From positions 1 to 23,729 of the IMG/VR virus record IMGVR_UViG_3300029448_000444: a stretch of DNA of 23,729 nt. One strand, 5' to 3'. The stretch comes from a virus. The notes beneath the pieces are model-generated. The model was given only the letters and a program-made list of their open reading frames with translations, was not told the DNA's origin and did no database searches. How positions within the stretch are numbered: position 1 is the first letter of the stretch; every line of letters begins with the position of its first letter. Shown here piece by piece: positions 9,518 to 16,462 of this stretch. The position numbers and the translations under genes are program-made.

Positions 9518-9562
9518 AAAAAAACCCCCAGTAGCGAAAAAGAAAAAGTACTAGCTGGGGGT
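9518..9562 (-). terminator. Intrinsic terminator for the leftward operon
   Basis: Read on the minus strand, ACCCCCAG pairs with CTGGGGGT (9555-9562 with 9524-9531). Three further pairs (9551-9553 with 9532-9534) follow after one bulged base at 9554, giving an 11-pair stem around a 16-base loop. A run of seven T follows on the minus strand (9524-9518). On the plus strand the hairpin is followed by AGTAGAAAGG with no T run, so it should stop only leftward transcripts. It lies between the converging giant virion gene and the 65-residue gene. Confidence 0.8.
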
Positions 9563-9588
9563 AGTAGAAAGGAAACAAGTACAGTATA

Positions 9589-9786
9589 CTATTTAGTTTT
9601 CCAACAACGCAACCCCCTTAGCTTGTTTTCTATTACGGGTCTGCATACCACAGTACATTTGTGTTTCTTAGCTTCCTCTTTAATACTGACCTCAGCTTCC
9701 TTTAATTGAGTACACGGGACAAAGAAAGACCAACCCTTCTTAAACCTTTTCCAGTTTAATGAATATTTAATCTGCTGAACTATCAT
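9589..9786 (-). CDS. Small conserved-looking phage protein of unknown function (65 aa)
   Basis: Last gene of the leftward operon, 27 bases before the terminator hairpin. It overlaps the end of the primase-helicase gene by 20 bases. The start ATG at 9786 has only a weak purine-rich site upstream, so translation is probably coupled to the primase-helicase. The product is basic and has the pattern 'WKRFKKGWSFFVPC', then a Lys/Glu helix, then 'VVCRPVIENKLRGLRCWK'. I have the impression of similar small proteins in other phages, where an aromatic 'SFF(V/I)P' strand is followed by a basic C-terminus, but I cannot name a family or function. Its three Cys are not arranged as an obvious metal site. 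A nucleic-acid-binding accessory to replication would fit the charge and position but is only a guess. Confidence 0.65.
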   Translation of the reverse strand: MIVQQIKYSLNWKRFKKGWSFFVPCTQLKEAEVSIKEEAKKHKCTVVCRPVIENKLRGLRCWKTK

Positions 9787-12586
9787 TCTCTAATTCACTA
9801 ATATATCCACCTAAATCTATAAATCCATTTACAGTGCAATCAAACTCATAACAACACACGGCTGGAGTTACTGTATCTAACCCTCTGTCAATACGTTTAG
9901 TGGTAGACCCCCTAAAAGCGCCAAGTTCTTTCAGAGAGTCTAGTACGTCCCTTAAAGTTATTTGGTTTTCAGAACAGTACTGTTTTAGGTATTTGCTAGT
10001 TACATACATTAGTTTAGTGTCCGGCTCTATTCTTACACATATCTTGTTACTTCTAGGAATCACTATTGGTAAGTGTTCTGCCATAGAACGTCTATCTGTA
10101 TCCCCGTTAACCACTAAGATACTGTTTCTGTTCTCGTTTATAAAATCACCTATGGTAGCAGAGTGATCGTTAGATGGCGCTTGTATCTCCTCACGCATCT
10201 TTTTCATGCTATCGCAAACCCAATTAGTTATAGCCCCTATGTCAAACTCCACTGGAAGTAACCCCATCTTTTTAGCTATGTTAGCCCCTGCTATATTGCA
10301 AGCTATTATGGCTGACCAAAAACGTTCCCTAGAAGAAAAGCCAACCTTCTTATCTATAAATTTCTGTATCTTGTGTAATTCCTCTATAACATCTTTCTGG
10401 TTTTTAATAAGATACTGAGCGTATAAAGGTCCTGCTAAACCATAGTTTTCTGCTACCTTTTCGTCAAATATCTTATTAGCTTCTTGTTTAGAGATAGGTG
10501 ATTTTTGAGGCACATCAAACTCTATAAACCTCATTAATTCACCATCAGGAGTTTGCTTAGTGGCTCGTAATTTATCTACCATAGATGAATTTGAGGTCGT
10601 TACCCCAATTGTTGACCATTTAGTAGCGTTAAGTCGTACAGAGTTAGAACTCTTTTCCATACGTGCTTTTCCTCTACCCTGAGTTAATGAGAATACTATA
10701 TCGGAGAAGGCTTCCCCTGTCATATTCGTAACTTCGTCAATGGCTACAGGTAAGCTGTTGAACACCCCAATAGTATGAATTTTTGCGTTTTGTGTATCCT
10801 CCTTAATAAACAACAGCTGTTTTGGGTTACCCCAAACACTTAAAGCCATTTTTAATGCTGTAGTTTTACCTGTGCCAGATTTGTTGTTTACTAAATTTAT
10901 AATCGCCCCTTCGTAGTGTAAAAACTTTAACAAAGGTGAGCCAAACCCAGTCATAAATGCAAATGCTTGAGGGTGCATATTATACTTACCATACGTGCCT
11001 ACTATTTTTTTCCACTCATCTAAACTACCCTTTGCTTTTACTGCACCTGCAAATTTTTCTACACTGCTAGATGGGGGGCAATACATAACGGTGTCTGCAT
11101 TTATTTCTTTCTCTCCCAATATAAACCTTGTATCGTTGTCTGCCCAACCAAATTGCAACCTCATCTCAATCGCCTCCTGTATATGTTGTAAGTTTTTAAA
11201 CGAGCTTATTATGTAATTTAATATCCTGTCCATCTGTTTTCTATTAGCCAATACACCATAGTGCGCTAGTATTTTTTTAGCTTCATCCCCTACTACTATC
11301 TCTTTAGCGGCTAATATAACGGCTTGCTCTCCGTCTTTGGGTAACACATGTCGCATCAAGACTACTTCCCCTTTTAACGGGTCTTTGTACCGTTGCAAAA
11401 GAAACAAGTCGTGTTCGTAAACTAAAACCGTTTCCTGTTCTTCTTCATCTTCACTTAGCTGCATGTGTATACCACCTGCATTGCCTAACTTAAATGGGTA
11501 AGGTAGTTCGGGAACTGGTAGGGTTTCTAATGTAGGAACTTGGTCGGCTACAACAACAGGAAGTGTTTTTTGTTTCTCTTTTATCTCAGCATTTAGTTGT
11601 TCAACTTTTTTCTCTACAAATACTTTACCTCCTAACTGTATAGGAGATGTAATCTTGCCCTTATGTTTACAGTCTTTACACCCATCAGGGTTCAGCCCCT
11701 CAAACGTAATACATTTGTATGGGCCTTTTATACCTGCTACTAATTTTTCAGTCTCATGCCGTACATAATGCGGATGGTCTTTCGCTATGGTATGAATGTA
11801 ATCTTTGTTGTCTATGCAGTATTTAACTATAGATTCTGACGCTCTCCATAACGTGTAGTCAATCTGCGATTGGTTGTCAAAACAATACTTTAATTGCTTA
11901 CATTCCGGTAGCACGTTTTTAAACACACTTTTAAAATTGCTTTCTAACGCATACGCATTTTCTTCTACAGTGGATGCGCTCTCTGGCCCTAGATTTATAG
12001 CCCCTACAAGGTCTTTAAAAGTAGAAAACTTTATAGGTTTAGAATGAAATATTACATTACACTCTACAGGAACATCTGTTTTCCTATTAAAATATCCTGG
12101 CATACGTAGTATAGCCGCATTGTTTGCAGTTACAGCGCCATCCGCTTTTAGCTTATGTTTTTTACATAACTCTTTTAATGCTTGTGCAGTAGCCAACCAT
12201 TCTCTAGGGGGTATAGCTTCTTCTAATACCCAATAAACATGTAGTCCGTTGCCGGAATTTACTAAGGTAGGTCTAGGAAGTTTTACCGCTGTTACAAACT
12301 CTCGCAAAGCCGAAGCGGCTTCAGACTGATTAGCGTACGGTTTACTAGCCCCGCAGTCTATATCAATATAAAATATTTTTTTGTCTTTTACGGTTTGTAA
12401 ATTACGTTCTTCTTTTGTATACCTAGCACAACCAAAGTAAATATTCCGTTCTTCAGAATCAAACTTATCTAATATCGCCTCAGCTTCATCAAAGGTCTGT
12501 ACAAACTGTTGCTGTATATCTTGACCTTTGAATCCGCAGATGCAAATATACCCCTCATCTGATAAAACCCTCCTTAGAAAGTCCAT
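9767..12586 (-). CDS. Bifunctional AEP-type primase / DUF927-like helicase
   Basis: A 939-residue replication protein that should prime and unwind DNA at the phage fork. The N-terminal third has archaeo-eukaryotic-primase motifs: the acidic pair in 'FYIDIDCG' (D75, D77), 'SGNGLHVYW' (S111, H116) and 'RMPGYFNRK' (R161, N167, K169). A Cys cluster near 292-306 (C292, C303, C306) may bind zinc. An acidic linker follows. The C-terminal half is a P-loop ATPase of the DUF927/SF3-like kind, with Walker A 'NKSGTGKTT' (K574), Walker B 'PVAIDEVTN' (D617, E618) and a sensor-like 'TTSN' (663-666). The start ATG follows the SSB stop by five bases without a good Shine-Dalgarno, suggesting coupling. A strong AAGGAGGG lies just inside the gene but leads to no in-frame start. 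The domain assignment is secure; the exact primase subfamily is not. Confidence 0.9.
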   Translation of the reverse strand: MDFLRRVLSDEGYICICGFKGQDIQQQFVQTFDEAEAILDKFDSEERNIYFGCARYTKEERNLQTVKDKKIFYIDIDCGASKPYANQSEAASALREFVTAVKLPRPTLVNSGNGLHVYWVLEEAIPPREWLATAQALKELCKKHKLKADGAVTANNAAILRMPGYFNRKTDVPVECNVIFHSKPIKFSTFKDLVGAINLGPESASTVEENAYALESNFKSVFKNVLPECKQLKYCFDNQSQIDYTLWRASESIVKYCIDNKDYIHTIAKDHPHYVRHETEKLVAGIKGPYKCITFEGLNPDGCKDCKHKGKITSPIQLGGKVFVEKKVEQLNAEIKEKQKTLPVVVADQVPTLETLPVPELPYPFKLGNAGGIHMQLSEDEEEQETVLVYEHDLFLLQRYKDPLKGEVVLMRHVLPKDGEQAVILAAKEIVVGDEAKKILAHYGVLANRKQMDRILNYIISSFKNLQHIQEAIEMRLQFGWADNDTRFILGEKEINADTVMYCPPSSSVEKFAGAVKAKGSLDEWKKIVGTYGKYNMHPQAFAFMTGFGSPLLKFLHYEGAIINLVNNKSGTGKTTALKMALSVWGNPKQLLFIKEDTQNAKIHTIGVFNSLPVAIDEVTNMTGEAFSDIVFSLTQGRGKARMEKSSNSVRLNATKWSTIGVTTSNSSMVDKLRATKQTPDGELMRFIEFDVPQKSPISKQEANKIFDEKVAENYGLAGPLYAQYLIKNQKDVIEELHKIQKFIDKKVGFSSRERFWSAIIACNIAGANIAKKMGLLPVEFDIGAITNWVCDSMKKMREEIQAPSNDHSATIGDFINENRNSILVVNGDTDRRSMAEHLPIVIPRSNKICVRIEPDTKLMYVTSKYLKQYCSENQITLRDVLDSLKELGAFRGSTTKRIDRGLDTVTPAVCCYEFDCTVNGFIDLGGYISELENDSSAD

Positions 12587-12591
12587 AGTTA

Positions 12592-13536
12592 TCAGTCATC
12601 AGTCCAGTTATCCAAAACAGCAGTAAGCTCTTTTTTGTCTGGGGTAGCTTTCTTAGCCTTGGCAACAACCTTCTTTACTGGCTCTTCAATAGCAACTTCT
12701 TCAACTGGCTCATCAAGTTTTTCCGGTTTTTTTATGTCAGTGCCACCATGCTTATCCATAACGTAAGCGTTCGTTGATTCTACCCACTGTAAGAAATTAG
12801 TAAATGTGGCGGTGTCCTCATCGTTCTCTATGTTAATACCTTCTTTGGCTATATCAAAAGCGGGGGTGTAAAACTTGTTGCCATTGTTCATAGCCCCCTC
12901 TACAGAAGACAACTTAACTGCAAACTCAGGAGGTAATTTGCCTTTTTCGTTCATAGTGCTTATAAGCGCGCCAACAGATTTATAACCTGTTTTAGATTCC
13001 ACCTCATATATAAATGGTATGTCTTTGGCAGCAGAACTATCCAATTCTTCACCCTTTTCGTCTACAGCGTTATTAAACTTTATAGTGCCAAAAAGCACAC
13101 GAGTTCGTCTTATAGACTTCCATAATTGCTTCTCTGTTTCAGACAAAGAATCAAAGTCCTCAATGTACCCAGACTTGCGCCCACAATTAAAACCACCTTC
13201 AGTATCTGGTAAATCACCATCTAAGTTAAGGTCCATAATACTTTTAACGTAATTCTTTAACTCAGGTACATATTTTTTGTACATGAATCTTTGCATAAAC
13301 AAACGTATTGTTGGGTCGGATTGATAAATCTTAGTGCCTCCTGGAAGCTCTAACTCAAATGTTCCAGCTTCTACCACTACAGTTTTACCCTCTATCAATT
13401 GTTTTGATAAAAGTTTTAACCTAGCTAAAGTGCTAGTTTTCTTACCCAGTTTTGATTTATCTGAAGTCTCACCTTGCATTCCCATAGCAGTTGCTAACTC
13501 TGCAAAATTCCCCTTCTTAAGAACTAAATCTGACAT
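12592..13536 (-). CDS. Putative single-stranded DNA-binding protein (SSB-like, 314 aa)
   Basis: No enzyme motif is visible. The shape fits a phage ssDNA-binding protein: a Lys-rich N-terminal half with alternating strand-like segments ('TVVVEAGTFELELPGG', 'RVLFGTIKF'), a Glu/Pro/Lys-rich flexible region (about 265-300) and an acidic, aromatic tail 'LDNWTDD'. Such tails bind replication partners in T7 gp2.5 and T4 gp32. It lies directly upstream of the primase-helicase in the operon. I place the start at the ATG at 13536 rather than 13542: the strong AAAGGAG at 13543-13549 directly abuts the 13542 ATG but is six bases from the 13536 one. The SSB call is an inference from tail and context; the OB-fold cannot be confirmed by eye. 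Confidence 0.6.
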   Translation of the reverse strand: MSDLVLKKGNFAELATAMGMQGETSDKSKLGKKTSTLARLKLLSKQLIEGKTVVVEAGTFELELPGGTKIYQSDPTIRLFMQRFMYKKYVPELKNYVKSIMDLNLDGDLPDTEGGFNCGRKSGYIEDFDSLSETEKQLWKSIRRTRVLFGTIKFNNAVDEKGEELDSSAAKDIPFIYEVESKTGYKSVGALISTMNEKGKLPPEFAVKLSSVEGAMNNGNKFYTPAFDIAKEGINIENDEDTATFTNFLQWVESTNAYVMDKHGGTDIKKPEKLDEPVEEVAIEEPVKKVVAKAKKATPDKKELTAVLDNWTDD

Positions 13537-13542
13537 AAACAT

Positions 13543-13549
13543 CTCCTTT
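13543..13549 (-). promoter_or_regulatory. Strong ribosome-binding site of the SSB-like gene
   Basis: On the minus strand AAAGGAG is followed directly by ATGTTTATG. With no spacer to the first ATG and six bases to the second, the site favours the start at 13536. It is one of the stronger sites in the leftward operon, consistent with a protein needed in quantity. Confidence 0.7.
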
Positions 13550-13568
13550 ATAAAAAATTAAACTTCTA

Positions 13569-14186
13569 CTATTCAGACATACCCATAAGTTTTTGCATAT
13601 CTGACATACTTTTACCCTGTACTGCTACAGAGCCTACCGCAAAATTCAAACACTCTATTACCTCATCGGACTTAGCTCTCTCTAGTACACAATCTAACTC
13701 TTCACGAGGTAGATGAGATAGAGGGCTAAAAGCAACACGAGGGTAGCCATTATCGTCTATTACTTTTATCTTTGTTAACACACTGTTACTACTCAAGCCC
13801 TGAGTTTTTAACATATTTGTATATTGCTTAAACCCCATATCAGAACCCTTACTAAATAAAGAATAACTAGATATTATTAGTTGTTGTATGGGGCCATGTT
13901 CTAAAGCAGAGCCTTCGCAAACCGCTGTTTTCATATGAACCTTACAGGCTTTAGATAACCCCGCCCCAGACCCTTTTACGTTATGATCGCAAAGCGTACA
14001 AAACTTAGCTTGTTTGTTTTTTACTGTCATGTCCGGTGCTTTGGAATCACTAGACCAACAAGTTGGGGCCTTTGGTTTATTAGAGTTAAACGGGGTATCA
14101 TAATACTGTCGGTGTAAATTAGGAGCACACCCAATAAAAACAACTCTTCTTGGAGTCTCTATCTCACCTAGTTTTAATTTATTCAT
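13569..14186 (-). CDS. Cys-rich putative zinc-binding phage protein (205 aa)
   Basis: Function unknown. The N-terminal half carries a Cys pattern: 'CAPN' (C20), 'TCWSSDS' (C43), 'FCTLCDHNVKGSGAG' (C63, C66), then 'KACKVH' (C81). C43, C63, C66 and C81 could form a zinc site. The combination of 'CWSSD...P', 'C..C...GSG' and a later Cys resembles a small family I recall in phage replication regions, usually annotated hypothetical. The C-terminal half is mixed alpha/beta and ends in Met-rich 'MSDMQKLMGMSE'. The ATG overlaps the stop of the upstream gene as ATGA, so translation is probably coupled, and the SSB-like gene follows after 32 bases. A nucleic-acid-binding or replication-accessory role is suggested by context only. 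Confidence 0.75.
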   Translation of the reverse strand: MNKLKLGEIETPRRVVFIGCAPNLHRQYYDTPFNSNKPKAPTCWSSDSKAPDMTVKNKQAKFCTLCDHNVKGSGAGLSKACKVHMKTAVCEGSALEHGPIQQLIISSYSLFSKGSDMGFKQYTNMLKTQGLSSNSVLTKIKVIDDNGYPRVAFSPLSHLPREELDCVLERAKSDEVIECLNFAVGSVAVQGKSMSDMQKLMGMSE

Positions 14187-14566
14187 TTACGTCTTACAGT
14201 TACTGTTTTTATACTTTCTATGTTCAACCCTTCTGGTATATCGTCTGGGTTATCGTCAAGAAAAGATTTTATATTAGACTGATGTATACGTCTCTCTAAT
14301 AAATCAAACAAACCTCTAGCCTCGATGAACTTATAAAAGCTATCCCAATTGTCTGTCCAAACTTTTGATTTAATAGTTGAATACACAGTACCGTTAGGCG
14401 TTTTTACGCTAGTGGCTCCTGCAGCTTTTAAACGTTCTTGTAACTCTTCTTCAATTACTTTGAGGTCTGCATCTAAAAGAGCTACCTGCTCACCCAATTT
14501 ACGTTTAACTTCATCTTTTTTATCGCGAATTTTGACGTAAATTTTCACTATTTCGTTAGTGTCCAT
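14183..14566 (-). CDS. Conserved phage protein with N-terminal coiled coil (127 aa)
   Basis: Residues 1-50 are a charged helix likely to form a coiled coil ('IRDKKDEVKRKLGEQ', 'LKVIEEELQERLK'). A compact segment follows with 'GATSVKTPNGTVYST', 'VWTDNWDSFYKFI', 'LLERRIHQSNIKSFLDDNP' and 'PEGLNIESIKTVTVRRK'. I recall this pattern (a conserved Trp-Asp-x-Phe strand, then 'LPxGLNI...VTVRR') from many phage genomes next to replication genes, but no function is known to me. It is preceded by AAAGGAAACAA-ATG, a good ribosome site, and by the longest gap in the leftward operon (70 bases after the SNF2 gene). It ends in an ATGA overlap with the Cys-rich protein. An oligomeric accessory or scaffold role is a guess from the coiled coil. 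Confidence 0.8.
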   Translation of the reverse strand: MDTNEIVKIYVKIRDKKDEVKRKLGEQVALLDADLKVIEEELQERLKAAGATSVKTPNGTVYSTIKSKVWTDNWDSFYKFIEARGLFDLLERRIHQSNIKSFLDDNPDDIPEGLNIESIKTVTVRRK

Positions 14567-14636
14567 TTGTTTCCTTTCAAATGTATAGATTGTTGTTATT
14601 CGTTAAACAAACTGCTACACAATTAGTCTAACTGTT

Positions 14637-16196
14637 TTACGGCTCTATATCAAGCTCTTTTTTATATAAATCAATTAACTTTTCATGCGTCTTAAATTTA
14701 CCTTGAAGCATATCGTACAGTCGTTTCTCTACAGAACTTCCTGATATATGAACAATGGTCATAGGATTTTCTTGCCCTGTTCTGTCTATTCTAGCGTTTG
14801 CTTGTAAATATGTTTCCAAAGAAGTTACTGGCGCATACCAAATAATAGTATCAGCCGCAGTCAAAGTTACTCCATGCGAAGCGGCTTGGGGTTGGATAAT
14901 TAATACAGTAGGATGGTCAGTTTCTTGAAACTCTTTAAATATCTGGGACCTTTTTTTAACAGACACATCCCCATTAATAATCTCGTTAGTTATTTTGTGC
15001 TTATCTAAATATTCTTTAAGTATTTCTATAGTATGTTTAAAAGGCACAAAAACTAACACCTTATTACTTGTCTCTTCTATAACTTCTTTTACTACGTTTA
15101 ACCTATTAGAAACATCAAACTCTATTACCTCTTTGTTGTCGGTGTATACTGCACCTCCTGATATCTGTAAAAGTTTATTTAAATTGACAGCCGCATTGAC
15201 TGAACTTATCTCTTCTCCCGCAGCAGTTATAAACATATGCTTTTTTAAATCTTTGTAGTACTTGTTCTGTTGGGGGGTAAGTTTAGCCTCCCTAAATACA
15301 TGAGTAACTTCTGGCAAGTCTAAACATTCTTTCTTCGTAAAACGAATAGCTGGTTGCAGTATTCTAAACACAGTATCTCCTGCAGTATCTCTAGGTATCC
15401 ATTTAAACCTACCTACGTTTGTCATAACCAAGTCTCTGAACCTACCAAAAAAATTGGGGCATCTATCAGGAACGCATAGTTTACCTAAGCCAAACGCATC
15501 TACTGGTGACTGTGCAGCAGGAGTTCCGGTCATCATCCAAAGCCAAGTGTCTAAACCAATTAATCGTTTCATAGCTTTCCATCTCTTAGTAGACACGGAC
15601 TTATATGCGTTTGCCTCATCTATAATTATTAGATCAAAGTTAGCAGCTTTTATTTCTTCTTCTACTATTTCAATCCCGTCATAATTTATAATTACAAACT
15701 CTGCAGCTTTGCTTAATACTTCTTGCCGCTTCCTACGAGAACCATAAGCTACATTTACTTTTCTATGTATCGCAAACTTAAACAAGTCAGCTTCCCACGC
15801 AGAAAACATAATAGATAGAGGGCACACTACAAGAATCTTTTTTATTATGCCTTTATCTATTAAGTAATCTGCCGCCCAAATAGCAGAAGCAGTTTTGCCT
15901 GTGCCTTGTTCATTAAAACAAAACCCTCTTTTTGTTATAGACAAGAATGATGCTGTAGTCTTTTGGTGATCCATAGGTGTGTACTGTCCCGGCCAGTCGT
16001 AGTCTCTTTCTATAGGAGAGGGCACATTTTTTATATTAAGTTCGCTTAATCGTTTAGCTTCCTCAAAACCCCAACTAACAAGAACTTCTGCGGATTCGTC
16101 ATACCTTTGAACTACCTTACTTTTCGTTATGTTAGAGGTAATTTTGTCTGGATATTTAGTGCTAACCAATAAGGCTTTATTATCTATAATTTGCAT
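14637..16196 (-). CDS. SNF2-type superfamily 2 helicase/ATPase
   Basis: A 519-residue DNA-dependent ATPase with both RecA-like lobes. Motifs in order: Q-motif region 'YTPMDHQKTTASFL' (about 72-85), Walker A 'NEQGTGKT' (K101), Ia 'LVVCPLSI', motif II 'LIIIDEANAYKS' (D193, E194), III 'MMTGTPAAQ' (223-226), IV 'KVLVFVPFKHT', V 'QAASHGVTLTAADTII' and VI 'QANARIDRTGQ' (R469, R472, Q475). The Gln-rich Arg-finger motif and 'TGTP' are typical of the SNF2/Rad54-like group and of short phage relatives. Motif II is DEAN instead of the usual DEAH/DEGH. No extra domains are attached, so target choice must come from partners. It starts in a 1-base TAATG overlap with the HNH gene. Likely roles are fork remodelling, recombination or clearing proteins from DNA; the exact role is inference. 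Confidence 0.93.
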   Translation of the reverse strand: MQIIDNKALLVSTKYPDKITSNITKSKVVQRYDESAEVLVSWGFEEAKRLSELNIKNVPSPIERDYDWPGQYTPMDHQKTTASFLSITKRGFCFNEQGTGKTASAIWAADYLIDKGIIKKILVVCPLSIMFSAWEADLFKFAIHRKVNVAYGSRRKRQEVLSKAAEFVIINYDGIEIVEEEIKAANFDLIIIDEANAYKSVSTKRWKAMKRLIGLDTWLWMMTGTPAAQSPVDAFGLGKLCVPDRCPNFFGRFRDLVMTNVGRFKWIPRDTAGDTVFRILQPAIRFTKKECLDLPEVTHVFREAKLTPQQNKYYKDLKKHMFITAAGEEISSVNAAVNLNKLLQISGGAVYTDNKEVIEFDVSNRLNVVKEVIEETSNKVLVFVPFKHTIEILKEYLDKHKITNEIINGDVSVKKRSQIFKEFQETDHPTVLIIQPQAASHGVTLTAADTIIWYAPVTSLETYLQANARIDRTGQENPMTIVHISGSSVEKRLYDMLQGKFKTHEKLIDLYKKELDIEP

Positions 16197-16453
16197 TATG
16201 CAACTGACCTATCTTTTTTTCGTTTAAAGGATCTGTTTTTGTTTTTAGATACCACACGTAAGTTTTTGCGGTCGTTAGTCCCTCCTTGGGAAAGCGCTTT
16301 TATGTGGTCAACATCTTTACCTTTCCTATTAATACCAAGTTTGTCTATTTTACGTCTAGCACGTTCACGAGCGTTACGAAGTGGTTGCTCTTTACGGTTC
16401 TTTTGCTGTTCGTATTCTTTTTTGTATGGTCTTTTTTTATTTACGTAAGCCAT
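16196..16453 (-). CDS. Small HNH endonuclease-like protein (85 aa)
   Basis: A very basic protein with a short HNH module at its C-terminus: 'KDVDHIKALSQGG' followed by 'NDRKNLRVVSKNKNRS'. The Asp-His pair gives the metal and general-base residues, and the two Asn complete a beta-beta-alpha metal site. The first 35 residues are Lys/Arg-rich ('KKRPYKKEYEQQKNRKEQ') and probably bind DNA. At 85 residues it is a bare catalytic module without a homing-endonuclease specificity domain. Its ribosome site AGGAG overlaps the stop codon of the ribonucleotide reductase gene, and its own stop overlaps the SNF2 start (TAATG), so it is firmly embedded in the operon rather than a recent insertion. Likely work is DNA nicking in replication or recombination; the target is unknown. 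Confidence 0.88.
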   Translation of the reverse strand: MAYVNKKRPYKKEYEQQKNRKEQPLRNARERARRKIDKLGINRKGKDVDHIKALSQGGTNDRKNLRVVSKNKNRSFKRKKDRSVA

Positions 16454-16462
16454 AATTAACTC

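Noticed and set aside
9577-9590. AGTATACT palindrome as a rightward terminator or operator
   Set aside because: The stem is only four base pairs in any hairpin form, the following T run is weak, and it lies at the end of the 65-residue gene.
12565-12580. Strong AAGGAGGG just inside the primase-helicase gene, suggesting a later start
   Set aside because: The ATG it precedes is out of frame and opens only a 29-codon ORF; no in-frame start follows. The N-terminus from ATG 12586 looks typical for the family.
14582-14610. Sigma70-like promoter: TTGTTT, 17 bases, TATACA on the minus strand in the 70-base gap before the coiled-coil protein gene
   Set aside because: Only about half the consensus positions match, and the predicted transcript start (near 14575) would fall inside the ribosome site of the gene, leaving almost no leader.
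16191-16448. 85-residue plus-strand ORF opposite the HNH gene
   Set aside because: It is an almost exact mirror of the HNH gene; the minus frame has the HNH motif, ribosome site and overlaps with both neighbours.
16196-16453. HNH gene as a mobile homing endonuclease or intron remnant
   Set aside because: It is too small, lacks a specificity domain, and is tightly overlapped with its neighbours; the flanking genes are intact.
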